64,000 bases of DNA. Origin: Oceanospirillaceae bacterium (GTDB lineage Bacteria > Pseudomonadota > Gammaproteobacteria > Pseudomonadales > Litoribrevibacteraceae). The position numbers and the translations under genes were made by a program. How positions within the stretch are numbered: the first letter of the stretch is position 1; the number at the start of each line of letters is the position of its first letter. The stretch covers positions 682,001 to 746,000 of the forward strand of contig JADFAD010000001.1 of NCBI GenBank assembly GCA_015665455.1, in the 5' to 3' direction. This document shows positions 8,397-15,774 of the stretch, in pieces. The notes beneath the pieces were generated by a model. The model was not told the DNA's origin, made no database searches, and was given only the letters and a program-made list of their open reading frames with translations.

Positions 8397-9320
8397 CTAC
8401 TTACCTTCTTTATCCTCAATCACACATTTCTGCCAGCAAAAAGGCGCGGCCATTTGTTTGAAGAAATTGTTAATTGGGTAGTGCTTTGGAGAGATCAAAC
8501 CAACATCGCCTAACGCATTCGATTTATTTTTTTCGGCCTTACCAGAGTAATAACTTCCGAAAAGAAAGTCCCAAATGATTAATACGGACCCAAAGTTTTT
8601 ATTGCCAACCGATGTGTCCGTTGTATGGTGCCAGCGATGAAGTTCGTTAGTACTGAATACATAGTTAAGAATCCCATTTTTAGTGTCTATATTGGCGTGT
8701 TGGAACGCAGCCGATATGGCTGAGAAAACGAAATACAACATAATCACTTCTTGGCCTGCACCTAACAGAATCAGTGGGAATTGGCCAAGGAAGTAATTCC
8801 ACAAATGGTTGATTGGGTGAACTCGATAGCCATTAAATTGATAGAGTCGTTCTGCACTGTGGTGAGAAGCGTGCACGCGCCATAAATGATGTTGTGTGTG
8901 ACTCAGGCGGTGTACCCAATAGCGGCCCAGTTCAACGAATAACGCAAATAGGATCAATTGGCTAATCAAGGGCCAATCGTTAGGAAAAATAGCAAGACCC
9001 TTTGTGCTACTCATAGACATCAGCAATAGGCTAGTTATCCAAACGGTAGAAACTTTTATTAAGGGTTCTAAGACAGTCAAGATGAGAGCGAGAGATGTTA
9101 GATCGGCTTTTACATCGCCGGTATTTGTATTCCATGAGTTACGGTAGGGGAGCCATCGTTCAACCACATGAACGATGAGCATTGTGCTTATTGCAATCAT
9201 GATAGCAAGTAATTCAACGTTCATTTGTTGGTTAATAGCCATGATCATTAGGGTTGTACCTAATGTGATAACTGTTGGAAACAGTGAATACTGAATGAGC
9301 GTTTTGATGGGGTGATTCAT
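8397..9320 (-). CDS. sterol desaturase / fatty acid hydroxylase family membrane protein
   Basis: 307 residues with at least four hydrophobic segments and the family's histidine clusters for a di-iron centre: HRLSHTQHH, HASHHS followed by RVHPINH, and HRWHHTTDTSVGNKNFG. Enzymes of this superfamily hydroxylate or desaturate lipids at the membrane; the substrate here is not known. The gene lies downstream of an ArsR-type regulator on the same strand, 92 nt away, and an operator-like repeat similar to the one at the arsR start lies 43-62 nt before its ATG, so it is probably the target of that regulator. Confidence 0.88.
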   Translation of the reverse strand: MNHPIKTLIQYSLFPTVITLGTTLMIMAINQQMNVELLAIMIAISTMLIVHVVERWLPYRNSWNTNTGDVKADLTSLALILTVLEPLIKVSTVWITSLLLMSMSSTKGLAIFPNDWPLISQLILFALFVELGRYWVHRLSHTQHHLWRVHASHHSAERLYQFNGYRVHPINHLWNYFLGQFPLILLGAGQEVIMLYFVFSAISAAFQHANIDTKNGILNYVFSTNELHRWHHTTDTSVGNKNFGSVLIIWDFLFGSYYSGKAEKNKSNALGDVGLISPKHYPINNFFKQMAAPFCWQKCVIEDKEGK

Positions 9321-9362
9321 CTTTTTCTCCGTTACTTTTTTAATTTATGTTTATATATATAT

Positions 9363-9382
9363 CTATGCTTGTGTGTGCATTT
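9363..9382. promoter_or_regulatory. candidate ArsR-family operator before the desaturase gene
   Basis: The 20-bp segment matches the palindrome at 9758-9777 at 15 of 20 positions, with the half-sites TATGC and GTGCAT kept. It lies between the regulator gene and the desaturase ATG. That one regulator binds both is inference. Confidence 0.45.
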
Positions 9383-9412
9383 ATGCATATGTTGGGTGTT
9401 AAAAAACAATGC

Positions 9413-9775
9413 CTAACAACAATTGCTAGACGTCGCTTGTTTTACAATGCTCAGGATACTTTCTAGCTTCTCGACAAAGCCCTCGCCGTTCAAAGTGTAG
9501 GTGGAGTGTTTGCCTTCTTTCTCACTGGTTACCAAACCCGCTTGAAGCATTACTTTGAGGTGCCTTGAAACTACGGATCGATCTTGAGACATATGGCTGG
9601 CGATGGTGCCAATGTCTGCTTTTTGAAGTTTCAATAAGTGTTTAATTAATTCAATCCGAGCAGGTTCAGAGAGGACTTTAAAAAACGTCGTATCTAGCGT
9701 GTTCTCTAAGGTCTGTAATGGGGTTGAGGTATGCGTCAGTTCATTCATAAATTCATAATATGCACGAGTGTGCAT
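9413..9775 (-). CDS. ArsR-family transcriptional regulator
   Basis: 120 residues with a winged helix-turn-helix: LSEPARIELIKHLLKL, DIGTIASHMSQDRSVVSRHLKVML and the wing AGLVTSEKEGKHSTYTL. The extreme C-terminus ends SSNCC; two adjacent cysteines at the end could sense metal or redox state, but the classical ELCVCDL metal box of ArsR is not seen. The first ATG (9775) lies inside a perfect palindrome; a second in-frame ATG at 9748 would leave that palindrome just upstream of the gene and is a serious alternative. Neither has a strong ribosome-binding site. It probably controls itself and the desaturase downstream. Confidence 0.85.
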   Translation of the reverse strand: MHTRAYYEFMNELTHTSTPLQTLENTLDTTFFKVLSEPARIELIKHLLKLQKADIGTIASHMSQDRSVVSRHLKVMLQAGLVTSEKEGKHSTYTLNGEGFVEKLESILSIVKQATSSNCC

Positions 9776-9777
9776 AT
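9758..9777. promoter_or_regulatory. perfect palindromic operator at the arsR-type gene start
   Basis: ATATGCAC-GAGT-GTGCATAT is a perfect 8-4-8 inverted repeat covering the first candidate ATG of the regulator. This is a typical place for autorepression by an ArsR homodimer. Confidence 0.6.
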
Positions 9778-9878
9778 ATGCAAGTCTAAATTCTATTTTT
9801 AACTTCTTCGTAAATAAAGGGGCAATAGTTCATAAACAGAATTCAGTGTTTGTTTCTTTCAAATTCAAGTGTGTTAGT

Positions 9879-9907
9879 AAAAAAGCCGATTAAGAATCGG
9901 CTTTTTT
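9879..9907. terminator. bidirectional intrinsic terminator
   Basis: AAAAAAGCCGATT-AAG-AATCGGCTTTTTT: GCCGATT/AATCGGC stem with A- and T-runs on both sides. It overlaps the stop codon of the RRM gene, which is read on the - strand. Confidence 0.85.
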
Positions 9908-10129
9908 AACTCGAATTTTATTTCCCTTAACGTCTTTTCCGTTAAGAGATTTAATCGCTGCTTTACCTTCGCCTTGTTTCGGCATTTCTACAAACGCAAA
10001 CCCTTTTGATTTGCCTGTTTCTTTATCCAAAACCAAGCTACATGATTGCACCGCACCAAACGCTTCGAACATGGCCTTAATTTCATCTTCTGTGGTTGAA
10101 CGAGCAAGGTTGCGTACTAATAATTTCAT
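9890..10129 (-). CDS. small RRM-type RNA-binding protein
   Basis: 79 residues from the ATG at 10129, giving MKLLVRNLARSTTEDEIK; an upstream in-frame start at 10174 would add a tyrosine-rich leader not seen in the family. The whole protein is a single RRM: RNP2 is LLVRNL (residues 3-8) and RNP1 is KGFAFVEM (about 46-53), followed by AAIKSLNGKDVKGNKIRVKKA. Such proteins are known in cyanobacteria and in many gammaproteobacteria and are often linked to cold shock. It is a single-gene unit ending in a strong terminator. Confidence 0.9.
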   Translation of the reverse strand: MKLLVRNLARSTTEDEIKAMFEAFGAVQSCSLVLDKETGKSKGFAFVEMPKQGEGKAAIKSLNGKDVKGNKIRVKKADS

Positions 10130-10290
10130 TAGGGTACCGTAATAATGATAAATGTATGTGTAAGGGTAGAACATATTTTCGGCACATCTTAACAGGTATT
10201 GTTTTTTGAACCGAGATCTATCGTCTTATTTCTCAATAGTCGTTTAGTTCGGTATAGTGCTCCTCCATTTTTTAGTAATTGATTCTTGCC

Positions 10291-10962
10291 ATGCAACCTC
10301 AAGCTGATCCATTTATTGTTCCGTTTTGTCATGAGCAGATTGAGGTTCTCTATCAAGACGAGCACATTGTTTTGATTAATAAACCGGGCGGTTTGTTAAG
10401 CTTGTCGGGCAAGCATCCTTTGAATAAAGATTCGGTTCATTTTCGTTTAGTGAAAGACTTTCCTTCGGCAACACTGGTTCATCGGTTGGATTTTGGAACC
10501 TCAGGCATCATGATTGTTGCCTTGAACAAAGAAGCGAATGGCCTTCTCACAAAGCAATTTCAAGATCGAACAGTTCATAAAACCTATACAGCAGTTTTAC
10601 ATGGTCAGCTCGATACCGATAAAGGCCGTGTTGAATTTCCCATTGCGAAAGACAAACTGAATTTTCCGCTTCAAAAAATTTGTTACGAGACGGGCAAGCC
10701 AGCAATCACGGATTATCAAGTGATAGAGCGCAATGAGGATCGATCAACAACGCGTGTAACTTTTAAACCGGTTTCCGGGCGGACTCATCAACTTCGTATT
10801 CATAGTCAAGAGATAGGGCATCCAATTTTAGGTTGTGATCTGTATGCTTCAGATGAAGCTTTCTTCATGGCCGAGCGCTTAATGCTTCATGCAACAACTA
10901 TTGAATTTGACCATCCTGTATCGGGAGCACGTATGACAGAGCATAGCCCTTGTCCTTTTTAA
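10291..10962 (+). CDS. rluA: RluA-family 23S rRNA/tRNA pseudouridine synthase
   Basis: 223 residues from ATG 10291, close to the 219 of E. coli RluA; an in-frame TTG at 10279 is less likely. Seen: LYQDEHIVLINKPGGLLS at the N-terminus, HRLDFGTSGIMIVALNK with the catalytic Asp in HRLD, the TYTAVLHG strand, and GRTHQLRIHSQEIGHPILGCDLY near the end. There is no N-terminal S4 domain, which fits RluA rather than RluC or RluD. RluA makes pseudouridine at 23S rRNA position 746 and tRNA position 32. The paralogue-level call is likely but not certain. Confidence 0.85.
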   Translation: MQPQADPFIVPFCHEQIEVLYQDEHIVLINKPGGLLSLSGKHPLNKDSVHFRLVKDFPSATLVHRLDFGTSGIMIVALNKEANGLLTKQFQDRTVHKTYTAVLHGQLDTDKGRVEFPIAKDKLNFPLQKICYETGKPAITDYQVIERNEDRSTTRVTFKPVSGRTHQLRIHSQEIGHPILGCDLYASDEAFFMAERLMLHATTIEFDHPVSGARMTEHSPCPF

Positions 10963-11050
10963 TTAGATCGGCTTTCTAGCTTTATTTTTGGTGAATAACC
11001 AGAGATCATAGATACCGTTTTATCATCTATTTGGTTAAAGGATTGTCCAA

Positions 11051-11758
11051 ATGATTAAGAAAGTACTGCTCTTTATTGTCCTCTCATTGTCTTTATTGAT
11101 TGGTAGTGCATGGTCGTATCAAACCGCGACTCCTGAAGTAACGAATCTTCCATTGCCTAAAAACCTTGTGGATATGAGAACACCACAAGGGGCTAACTTG
11201 CTCAGTAACAGTCGTTTCAAAGCGGACCATAAGCCGTTGATGGCTGCTTTTGAAACCCAAAGCCAGAAAACCTTTTGTGGCGTCGCCACGACGTCTATCT
11301 TTTCTAATACCTTAATGAACTCGGAACGTGCGGTTAACCAAAATTCGGTATTTGGTGATGGTTTTTCCTCGGTGATGACTCGCATCAAAACTTCGGTTAT
11401 TGGTTTGACGCTTGAGGAGTTGAGTCAGTTGATGGTTGCAAACGGCCTTCAAGCCCAAGTGATTTATGCAAGTGACATTGATTTAGAGACGTTTCGGGAA
11501 ACGGTTAAGGAAAATTTAACAAATTCGAATGATTTGATTGCGGTGAACTACCAACGGTCGGTACTGGGACAAACGCCTTCAGGACACATCTCTCCTTTGG
11601 CTGCTTATAACGAATCGGAAGATGCCTTTTTAATCTTGGATGTAGCGTCCTATAAATATCCACCTGTTTGGGTTTCGGCAATAGAGTTGTATGAAGCAAG
11701 TATTACCATCGATGGCGTTTCAGGTAAGTCTCGAGGATTGATTTTAGTATCTAAATAA
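11051..11758 (+). CDS. bacterial phytochelatin synthase-like cysteine peptidase
   Basis: 235 residues with a signal peptide (1-22) and one phytochelatin-synthase domain. The catalytic triad is visible: Cys76 in QKTFCGVATT, His179 in SGHISPLAAY, Asp197 in LILDVASYKYPPVWV. The His-Asp spacing of 18 equals that of plant PCS1 (His162/Asp180). Bacterial half-size enzymes of this family mainly hydrolyse glutathione to gamma-Glu-Cys and make little phytochelatin. The signal peptide implies action in the periplasm. ATG 11051 follows AAAGGA at 11037-11042. No metal-resistance genes are adjacent. Confidence 0.88.
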   Translation: MIKKVLLFIVLSLSLLIGSAWSYQTATPEVTNLPLPKNLVDMRTPQGANLLSNSRFKADHKPLMAAFETQSQKTFCGVATTSIFSNTLMNSERAVNQNSVFGDGFSSVMTRIKTSVIGLTLEELSQLMVANGLQAQVIYASDIDLETFRETVKENLTNSNDLIAVNYQRSVLGQTPSGHISPLAAYNESEDAFLILDVASYKYPPVWVSAIELYEASITIDGVSGKSRGLILVSK

Positions 11759-11839
11759 AAGATTCAGTAATGTGAGTGCCCTTAAGTCCCTTTTAGTAAG
11801 TACTTTTTCGTGATTGGCAATCGAGTAAAGGATTAATTA

Positions 11840-12223
11840 ATGCCTCAATGGTTTGTGATAGCTAAGTTTTCGTTATCTTTTTTGTGGATACTTACAGGGT
11901 TTTCGTCGTTATTCTTTTCACCTGATATAGGCTACCAAATATTGGCTAAAGGTGGTTTAACAGGCACCTTAGCGGATGTTTTGGTGTACTCAGGTAGTGT
12001 CATCAATATTGCTTTGGGTTTATGGATGCTGACGTCAAAGTGGATTCAAGTCTGTTGTGTGCTTCAAATAGTCGTTATTGTTGTTTATACCGCGTTACTG
12101 TCGATCATTGATGCGTCTTTTTGGTTGGATCCATTTGGACCAATAACAAAAAATATTCCTGTTCTAGTGCTAATTTGGGCTGTGATTAGTGAGATTCAGC
12201 AAAACTTAAGGACCGAAAGTTAA
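11840..12223 (+). CDS. DoxX-like membrane protein
   Basis: 127 residues, four hydrophobic segments (about 5-27, 45-65, 68-90, 100-118). The segment FWLDPFGPITKNIPVLVLIW matches the end of the DoxX-like (DoxX_3) family, and FSLSFLWILTGFSSLFFSP its beginning. Function in this family is poorly known. The gene follows the phytochelatin-synthase-like gene by 81 nt and has AAAGGA 9 nt before its ATG. No partner can be named. Confidence 0.7.
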   Translation: MPQWFVIAKFSLSFLWILTGFSSLFFSPDIGYQILAKGGLTGTLADVLVYSGSVINIALGLWMLTSKWIQVCCVLQIVVIVVYTALLSIIDASFWLDPFGPITKNIPVLVLIWAVISEIQQNLRTES

Positions 12224-12296
12224 AAGGCCATTAAGGTTAACGGGGTTCTGAGAGCCTTGTTTCCTGTGTCGAGTAGTTTCTATATGGAGGGGTGAG

Positions 12297-12833
12297 ATGA
12301 GTTTGAATCGAAGGGTGTTAGTATTTGGTAATTCTGGTTCAGGTAAATCAACTTTATCAAAGTCTCTGTCTGAACAAGAAGGGTTAGCCCATCTTGATTT
12401 AGATACATTGGCTTGGTTGCCTTCTATAGTTGATAACGTGCCGCCTCAAAGAGCATCTTTGAAAGAGTCCTCCAAAAAACTGAAAGCGTTTACGTCTGAA
12501 CATGAAGCCTGGGTTATCGAAGGCTGTTATACGGATCTATTGGATCTTCTCAGTAACCAAGCGACTGATATCATCTTTATGAATTTAGATACTGCAAAGT
12601 GTATTGAAAACGCGAAGAATCGACCTTGGGAACCACATAAGTACGAATCTAAAACGGCTCAGGATAAAAATTTGGACATGTTGATTTCCTGGATAGAACA
12701 GTACACAACGCGTGATGATGTTTTTTCTTATCAATCACATAAGTCTTTTTATGAAGGATTTGCCGGGAATAAGATCATGTATGAGGTTAACACTCCTGTC
12801 TCAACAGCCCCGCAGAAAGAACCGAGCCTGTAA
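12297..12833 (+). CDS. P-loop kinase-like ATPase (adenylate/shikimate-kinase fold)
   Basis: 178 residues. The N-terminus has Walker A, VFGNSGSGKSTL (residues 9-20), then HLDLDTLAWLP, a nucleoside-kinase-like substrate segment, and EAWVIEGCYTDL before a strand ending in IIFMNLD. This pattern is found in small P-loop proteins annotated as adenylate kinase or DNA topology modulation protein (FlaR-like). The substrate is unknown. GGAGGGG stands 7 nt upstream of ATG 12297, a strong ribosome-binding site. The C-terminal tail STAPQKEPSL is unstructured. Confidence 0.75.
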   Translation: MSLNRRVLVFGNSGSGKSTLSKSLSEQEGLAHLDLDTLAWLPSIVDNVPPQRASLKESSKKLKAFTSEHEAWVIEGCYTDLLDLLSNQATDIIFMNLDTAKCIENAKNRPWEPHKYESKTAQDKNLDMLISWIEQYTTRDDVFSYQSHKSFYEGFAGNKIMYEVNTPVSTAPQKEPSL

Positions 12834-13086
12834 ATGCTCTGAGCTAGAACTGATACGTGACGGCTACAGTGATGAATTCTTGCTGTTTATTGCTTTCACT
12901 TTTTACTATCTTTCTTACCTTCTGGTGAATTTATTTCGACCAGAAGAGCGAACATCGGCATTATTACTTTTCCTTCCTAACTATAAATAAGTCTTTCGTC
13001 AGTTTTGATATCGATTGGATGGTTCATGGTGTTTGCTTAATCAATATGATTAACTGACTGAATCACTTCACATAAGAACTGTTTTT

Positions 13087-14055
13087 ATGGATGAAACACG
13101 TAGAAAACTTATTGAGTTAATTGAGCAAGGAAGGGTTTCTCAATCCAAAGTGGATGACGCTCTTGCACTGCTTAAAATACGGCCTGATGGCTTGGCTTGG
13201 TCGAAGTTTGTCGACTTCGTTCTGCTGTGTTTGGGCGGCTTATCTTTGGCATTTTCTCTCTTATTTTTTATTGCTTATAACTGGGCTGAGATTGGGCGGT
13301 TCACCAAGTTTGGTTTGGTCGAAGTTTCTATCGTTGTATCTGTCCTTGTTTTTGTAATGCAAAAGAAAGATGCCGTTGTTGGGAAGGTCGCACTTTTGGT
13401 GGCCTGCGTTTTGTTAGGGGTGTTAATGGCTCTGTTTGGCCAAACCTATCAAACCGGAGCAGACCCTTGGCAGCTGTTCTTTAATTGGGCGTTGTTGATG
13501 CTACCTTGGGCTGTGATTGGTCGGTTTTCTGCGATTTGGAGTCTTTGGATTACGTTATTGAATTTGAGCATAGTGCTTTATTTTGAATCTATGCGAAGCG
13601 CTTTGTGGTCTGTTTTTGATTCAACCAATTTGTGGTGGGTTCTTTTAATTTTTAATACAGCTCTGCTGGTGGTTTGGGAGTGTGTGTTTGGGCGTTTTGC
13701 GTGGCTTAAAGACCGTTGGCCTGTTCGATTATTAGCGGTGGCGTCTGGGGTTTCGGTAACGTGGTTGGTATTAAACGCAATATTCTCGAATGACGAACCA
13801 GAGCTGATTGGGTCGGTGGTTTGGGTTGCTTGGATACTAGGTTTATATGGTGCTTACCGTGTGTTTAGACCTGATTTATTTATGTTGGCCGGTGGCTGTT
13901 TATCGGGCGTTGTCGTTACTATCTCTTTTATGACCAAACACGTTTTTAACTTTAACTCATCGGAAAGCTTTTTGTTGTTGTCGTTGATTACAATCGGGCT
14001 TGGTGCTGGCTCTGCTGTATGGCTCAGACGTGTTCATCAGGAGTGGCAATCATGA
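13087..14055 (+). CDS. DUF2157 membrane protein
   Basis: 322 residues: a short cytosolic N-terminal segment (MDETRRKLIELIEQGRVSQ), then eight or more hydrophobic helices. The opening, with a helical repeat followed by FVDFVLLCLGGLSLAFSLLFFIAYNW, is typical of DUF2157. It is the first gene of a three-gene unit with DUF4401 and GDYXXLXY genes; its stop overlaps the next start (ATGA). Products of such operons are membrane proteins of unknown function. Confidence 0.85.
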   Translation: MDETRRKLIELIEQGRVSQSKVDDALALLKIRPDGLAWSKFVDFVLLCLGGLSLAFSLLFFIAYNWAEIGRFTKFGLVEVSIVVSVLVFVMQKKDAVVGKVALLVACVLLGVLMALFGQTYQTGADPWQLFFNWALLMLPWAVIGRFSAIWSLWITLLNLSIVLYFESMRSALWSVFDSTNLWWVLLIFNTALLVVWECVFGRFAWLKDRWPVRLLAVASGVSVTWLVLNAIFSNDEPELIGSVVWVAWILGLYGAYRVFRPDLFMLAGGCLSGVVVTISFMTKHVFNFNSSESFLLLSLITIGLGAGSAVWLRRVHQEWQS

Positions 14056-15203
14056 ATCAGAGTACTCAACAGCTTTTGAATACATTGGGTGAGGCAGGAC
14101 TTCTAAGGGACGATGAGTCGAGTGTTCAACAAGATAAGCGTTCGTTACATTTTGAACTTCAACTTACAAGCCCTTGGTATGTAAAGATTATTTTAGCGTT
14201 TTCTGGTTGGCTTGCGGCTGTGTTTTTATTGGGCTTTGTCGCCGTGGGATTTGAATACATTATTGACAGTGTTATAGCATCTTCAATGATGGGCAGCTTC
14301 ATGATTGGGGTTGCTTATACGGCGCTCAGGAACTCAAAAAATGAGTTTGTTGAGCATCTAGGGTTGGCATTCAGTTTGGCGGGTCAAGCGTTAATCTTGG
14401 TGGCAATGTTTGATGTGTTTGATTCCTTTTATGGGCCAATTTGGATTGCTATTGCGTTTCTACAATGTTGTTTAGCATTGCTCATGCCTAGTAGTGTACA
14501 CAGAGTTTTTTCAGCTTATATTTTCATTATTTCATTGGCTGTTTATTTGGTTTCTGTTGGCTGGGAGGGGGCGGGTGTTTTGTCTGTTTATACCAGTTTT
14601 TCGATGCTAACCATTGCTTGGCTTTGGTTAAACGAGTTTAGATTCGTCAAGCATATGTCAAAACTCCGGCCTATTGGATATGGCCTGATACTGGGGCTGA
14701 TACAAATTAAAGGTGTGGGGATTCTAGGGGTGCACCGGCTAGATTGGCAATCATGGAAACGTTCCTCTGATGATACTTTAGAGGGGGATGTTATGTCTCT
14801 ACTTCAGCCTTGGATGGGCGAGGCAATTGCTTGCATTGTGATGTTATACATTGCTTGGGTACTACTTCAACGATTAGGCCATGAAAGAAATGATCCTGTT
14901 TGTATTGCGGTGTTTACCTCGATAATCCTACTGGGCTTGGTTTCTCTTGAAACATACGGATTGACCATAGGCTTGATGATTGTCATGTTGGGCTTTTCTA
15001 ACAGTAATCGATTACTCCTAGGTCTTGGTGTTTTAACCTTATTGTCGTATATCTCATTTTATTACTACTTACTCGATGTCTCTCTGCTTTATAAATCAGG
15101 TGTTCTTTTGATGGTTGGGATTGTGCTATTGGCCATTCGGTGGAGTTTGATGCGGTTTGAGTTTATTACTTGGATGAATAATAAGGAGGCTAATAATGAC
15201 TAA
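14052..15203 (+). CDS. DUF4401 membrane protein
   Basis: 383 residues from ATG 14052, which overlaps the stop of the DUF2157 gene by four bases (ATGA); an upstream in-frame start at 14019 lies within that gene and is not needed. About ten hydrophobic helices follow a cytosolic start with SPWYVKIILAFSGWLAAVFLLGF, characteristic of DUF4401. It ends eight bases inside the next gene. Translational coupling through the whole operon suggests the three products form one complex; function unknown. Confidence 0.85.
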   Translation: MNQSTQQLLNTLGEAGLLRDDESSVQQDKRSLHFELQLTSPWYVKIILAFSGWLAAVFLLGFVAVGFEYIIDSVIASSMMGSFMIGVAYTALRNSKNEFVEHLGLAFSLAGQALILVAMFDVFDSFYGPIWIAIAFLQCCLALLMPSSVHRVFSAYIFIISLAVYLVSVGWEGAGVLSVYTSFSMLTIAWLWLNEFRFVKHMSKLRPIGYGLILGLIQIKGVGILGVHRLDWQSWKRSSDDTLEGDVMSLLQPWMGEAIACIVMLYIAWVLLQRLGHERNDPVCIAVFTSIILLGLVSLETYGLTIGLMIVMLGFSNSNRLLLGLGVLTLLSYISFYYYLLDVSLLYKSGVLLMVGIVLLAIRWSLMRFEFITWMNNKEANND

Positions 15204-15726
15204 GACGGTTGCTTTGTTGTCATTGGTTTTTTCGCTTGGTCTCATAAATTGGTCCATCTTTACAAAAGAAGCGCAGCTTGCAGAGGGGAGAATTATTTAC
15301 CTTGAGTTAGCCCCCGTAGACCCTAGATCATTGATGCAGGGGGATTACATGGCTCTGAGGTTTAAAACGGCATTGGATGTTCGTAATGCGTTGCCCAAAT
15401 CGGAAGAAGACAAAGGGTGGCAGCATCGAGTGGATGCCAAAGATGGTTTTGTTGTGGTCTCGTTGGACGATAATTTGATTGCGAGCTTCCAAGGGTTATT
15501 TTATGGGCAAGTACTTCAGAAGAAAGAACTTCGTTTGAGGTATCGTATCCGAGATGGCGAAGTTAAATTCGCTACGAATGCTTTCTTCTTTCAGGAAGGT
15601 CATGCCGAAATATATGAAAAAGCACGCTTTGGCCAATTTAGAGTGGATGATCATGGTGAGTTACTGCTTGCAGGTATGTATGATGAGCAGCTCAAATTAC
15701 TAGAAGCCGTATCTCACCCAGAGTGA
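15196..15726 (+). CDS. GDYXXLXY-domain protein
   Basis: 176 residues with one N-terminal hydrophobic segment (residues 1-22, signal anchor or signal peptide) and a family-defining motif, DPRSLMQGDYMALRF (about 45-59). The motif gives the family name GDYXXLXY; here the last Tyr is Phe. The family regularly follows DUF2157 and DUF4401 genes, as here. The bulk of the protein would lie outside the cytoplasmic membrane. AAGGAGG at about 15182-15188 serves as the ribosome-binding site. Function unknown. Confidence 0.85.
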   Translation: MTKTVALLSLVFSLGLINWSIFTKEAQLAEGRIIYLELAPVDPRSLMQGDYMALRFKTALDVRNALPKSEEDKGWQHRVDAKDGFVVVSLDDNLIASFQGLFYGQVLQKKELRLRYRIRDGEVKFATNAFFFQEGHAEIYEKARFGQFRVDDHGELLLAGMYDEQLKLLEAVSHPE

Positions 15727-15774
15727 TCGGGTTTTGCTTCTTTTTAACACCATAATTAGTAGAGAATCATTGCA

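Noticed and set aside
12712-12990. 92-codon + frame overlapping the P-loop gene and the spacer after it
   Set aside because: It begins inside the P-loop gene in another frame, lacks a ribosome-binding site and has no recognisable motif; treated as a chance frame.
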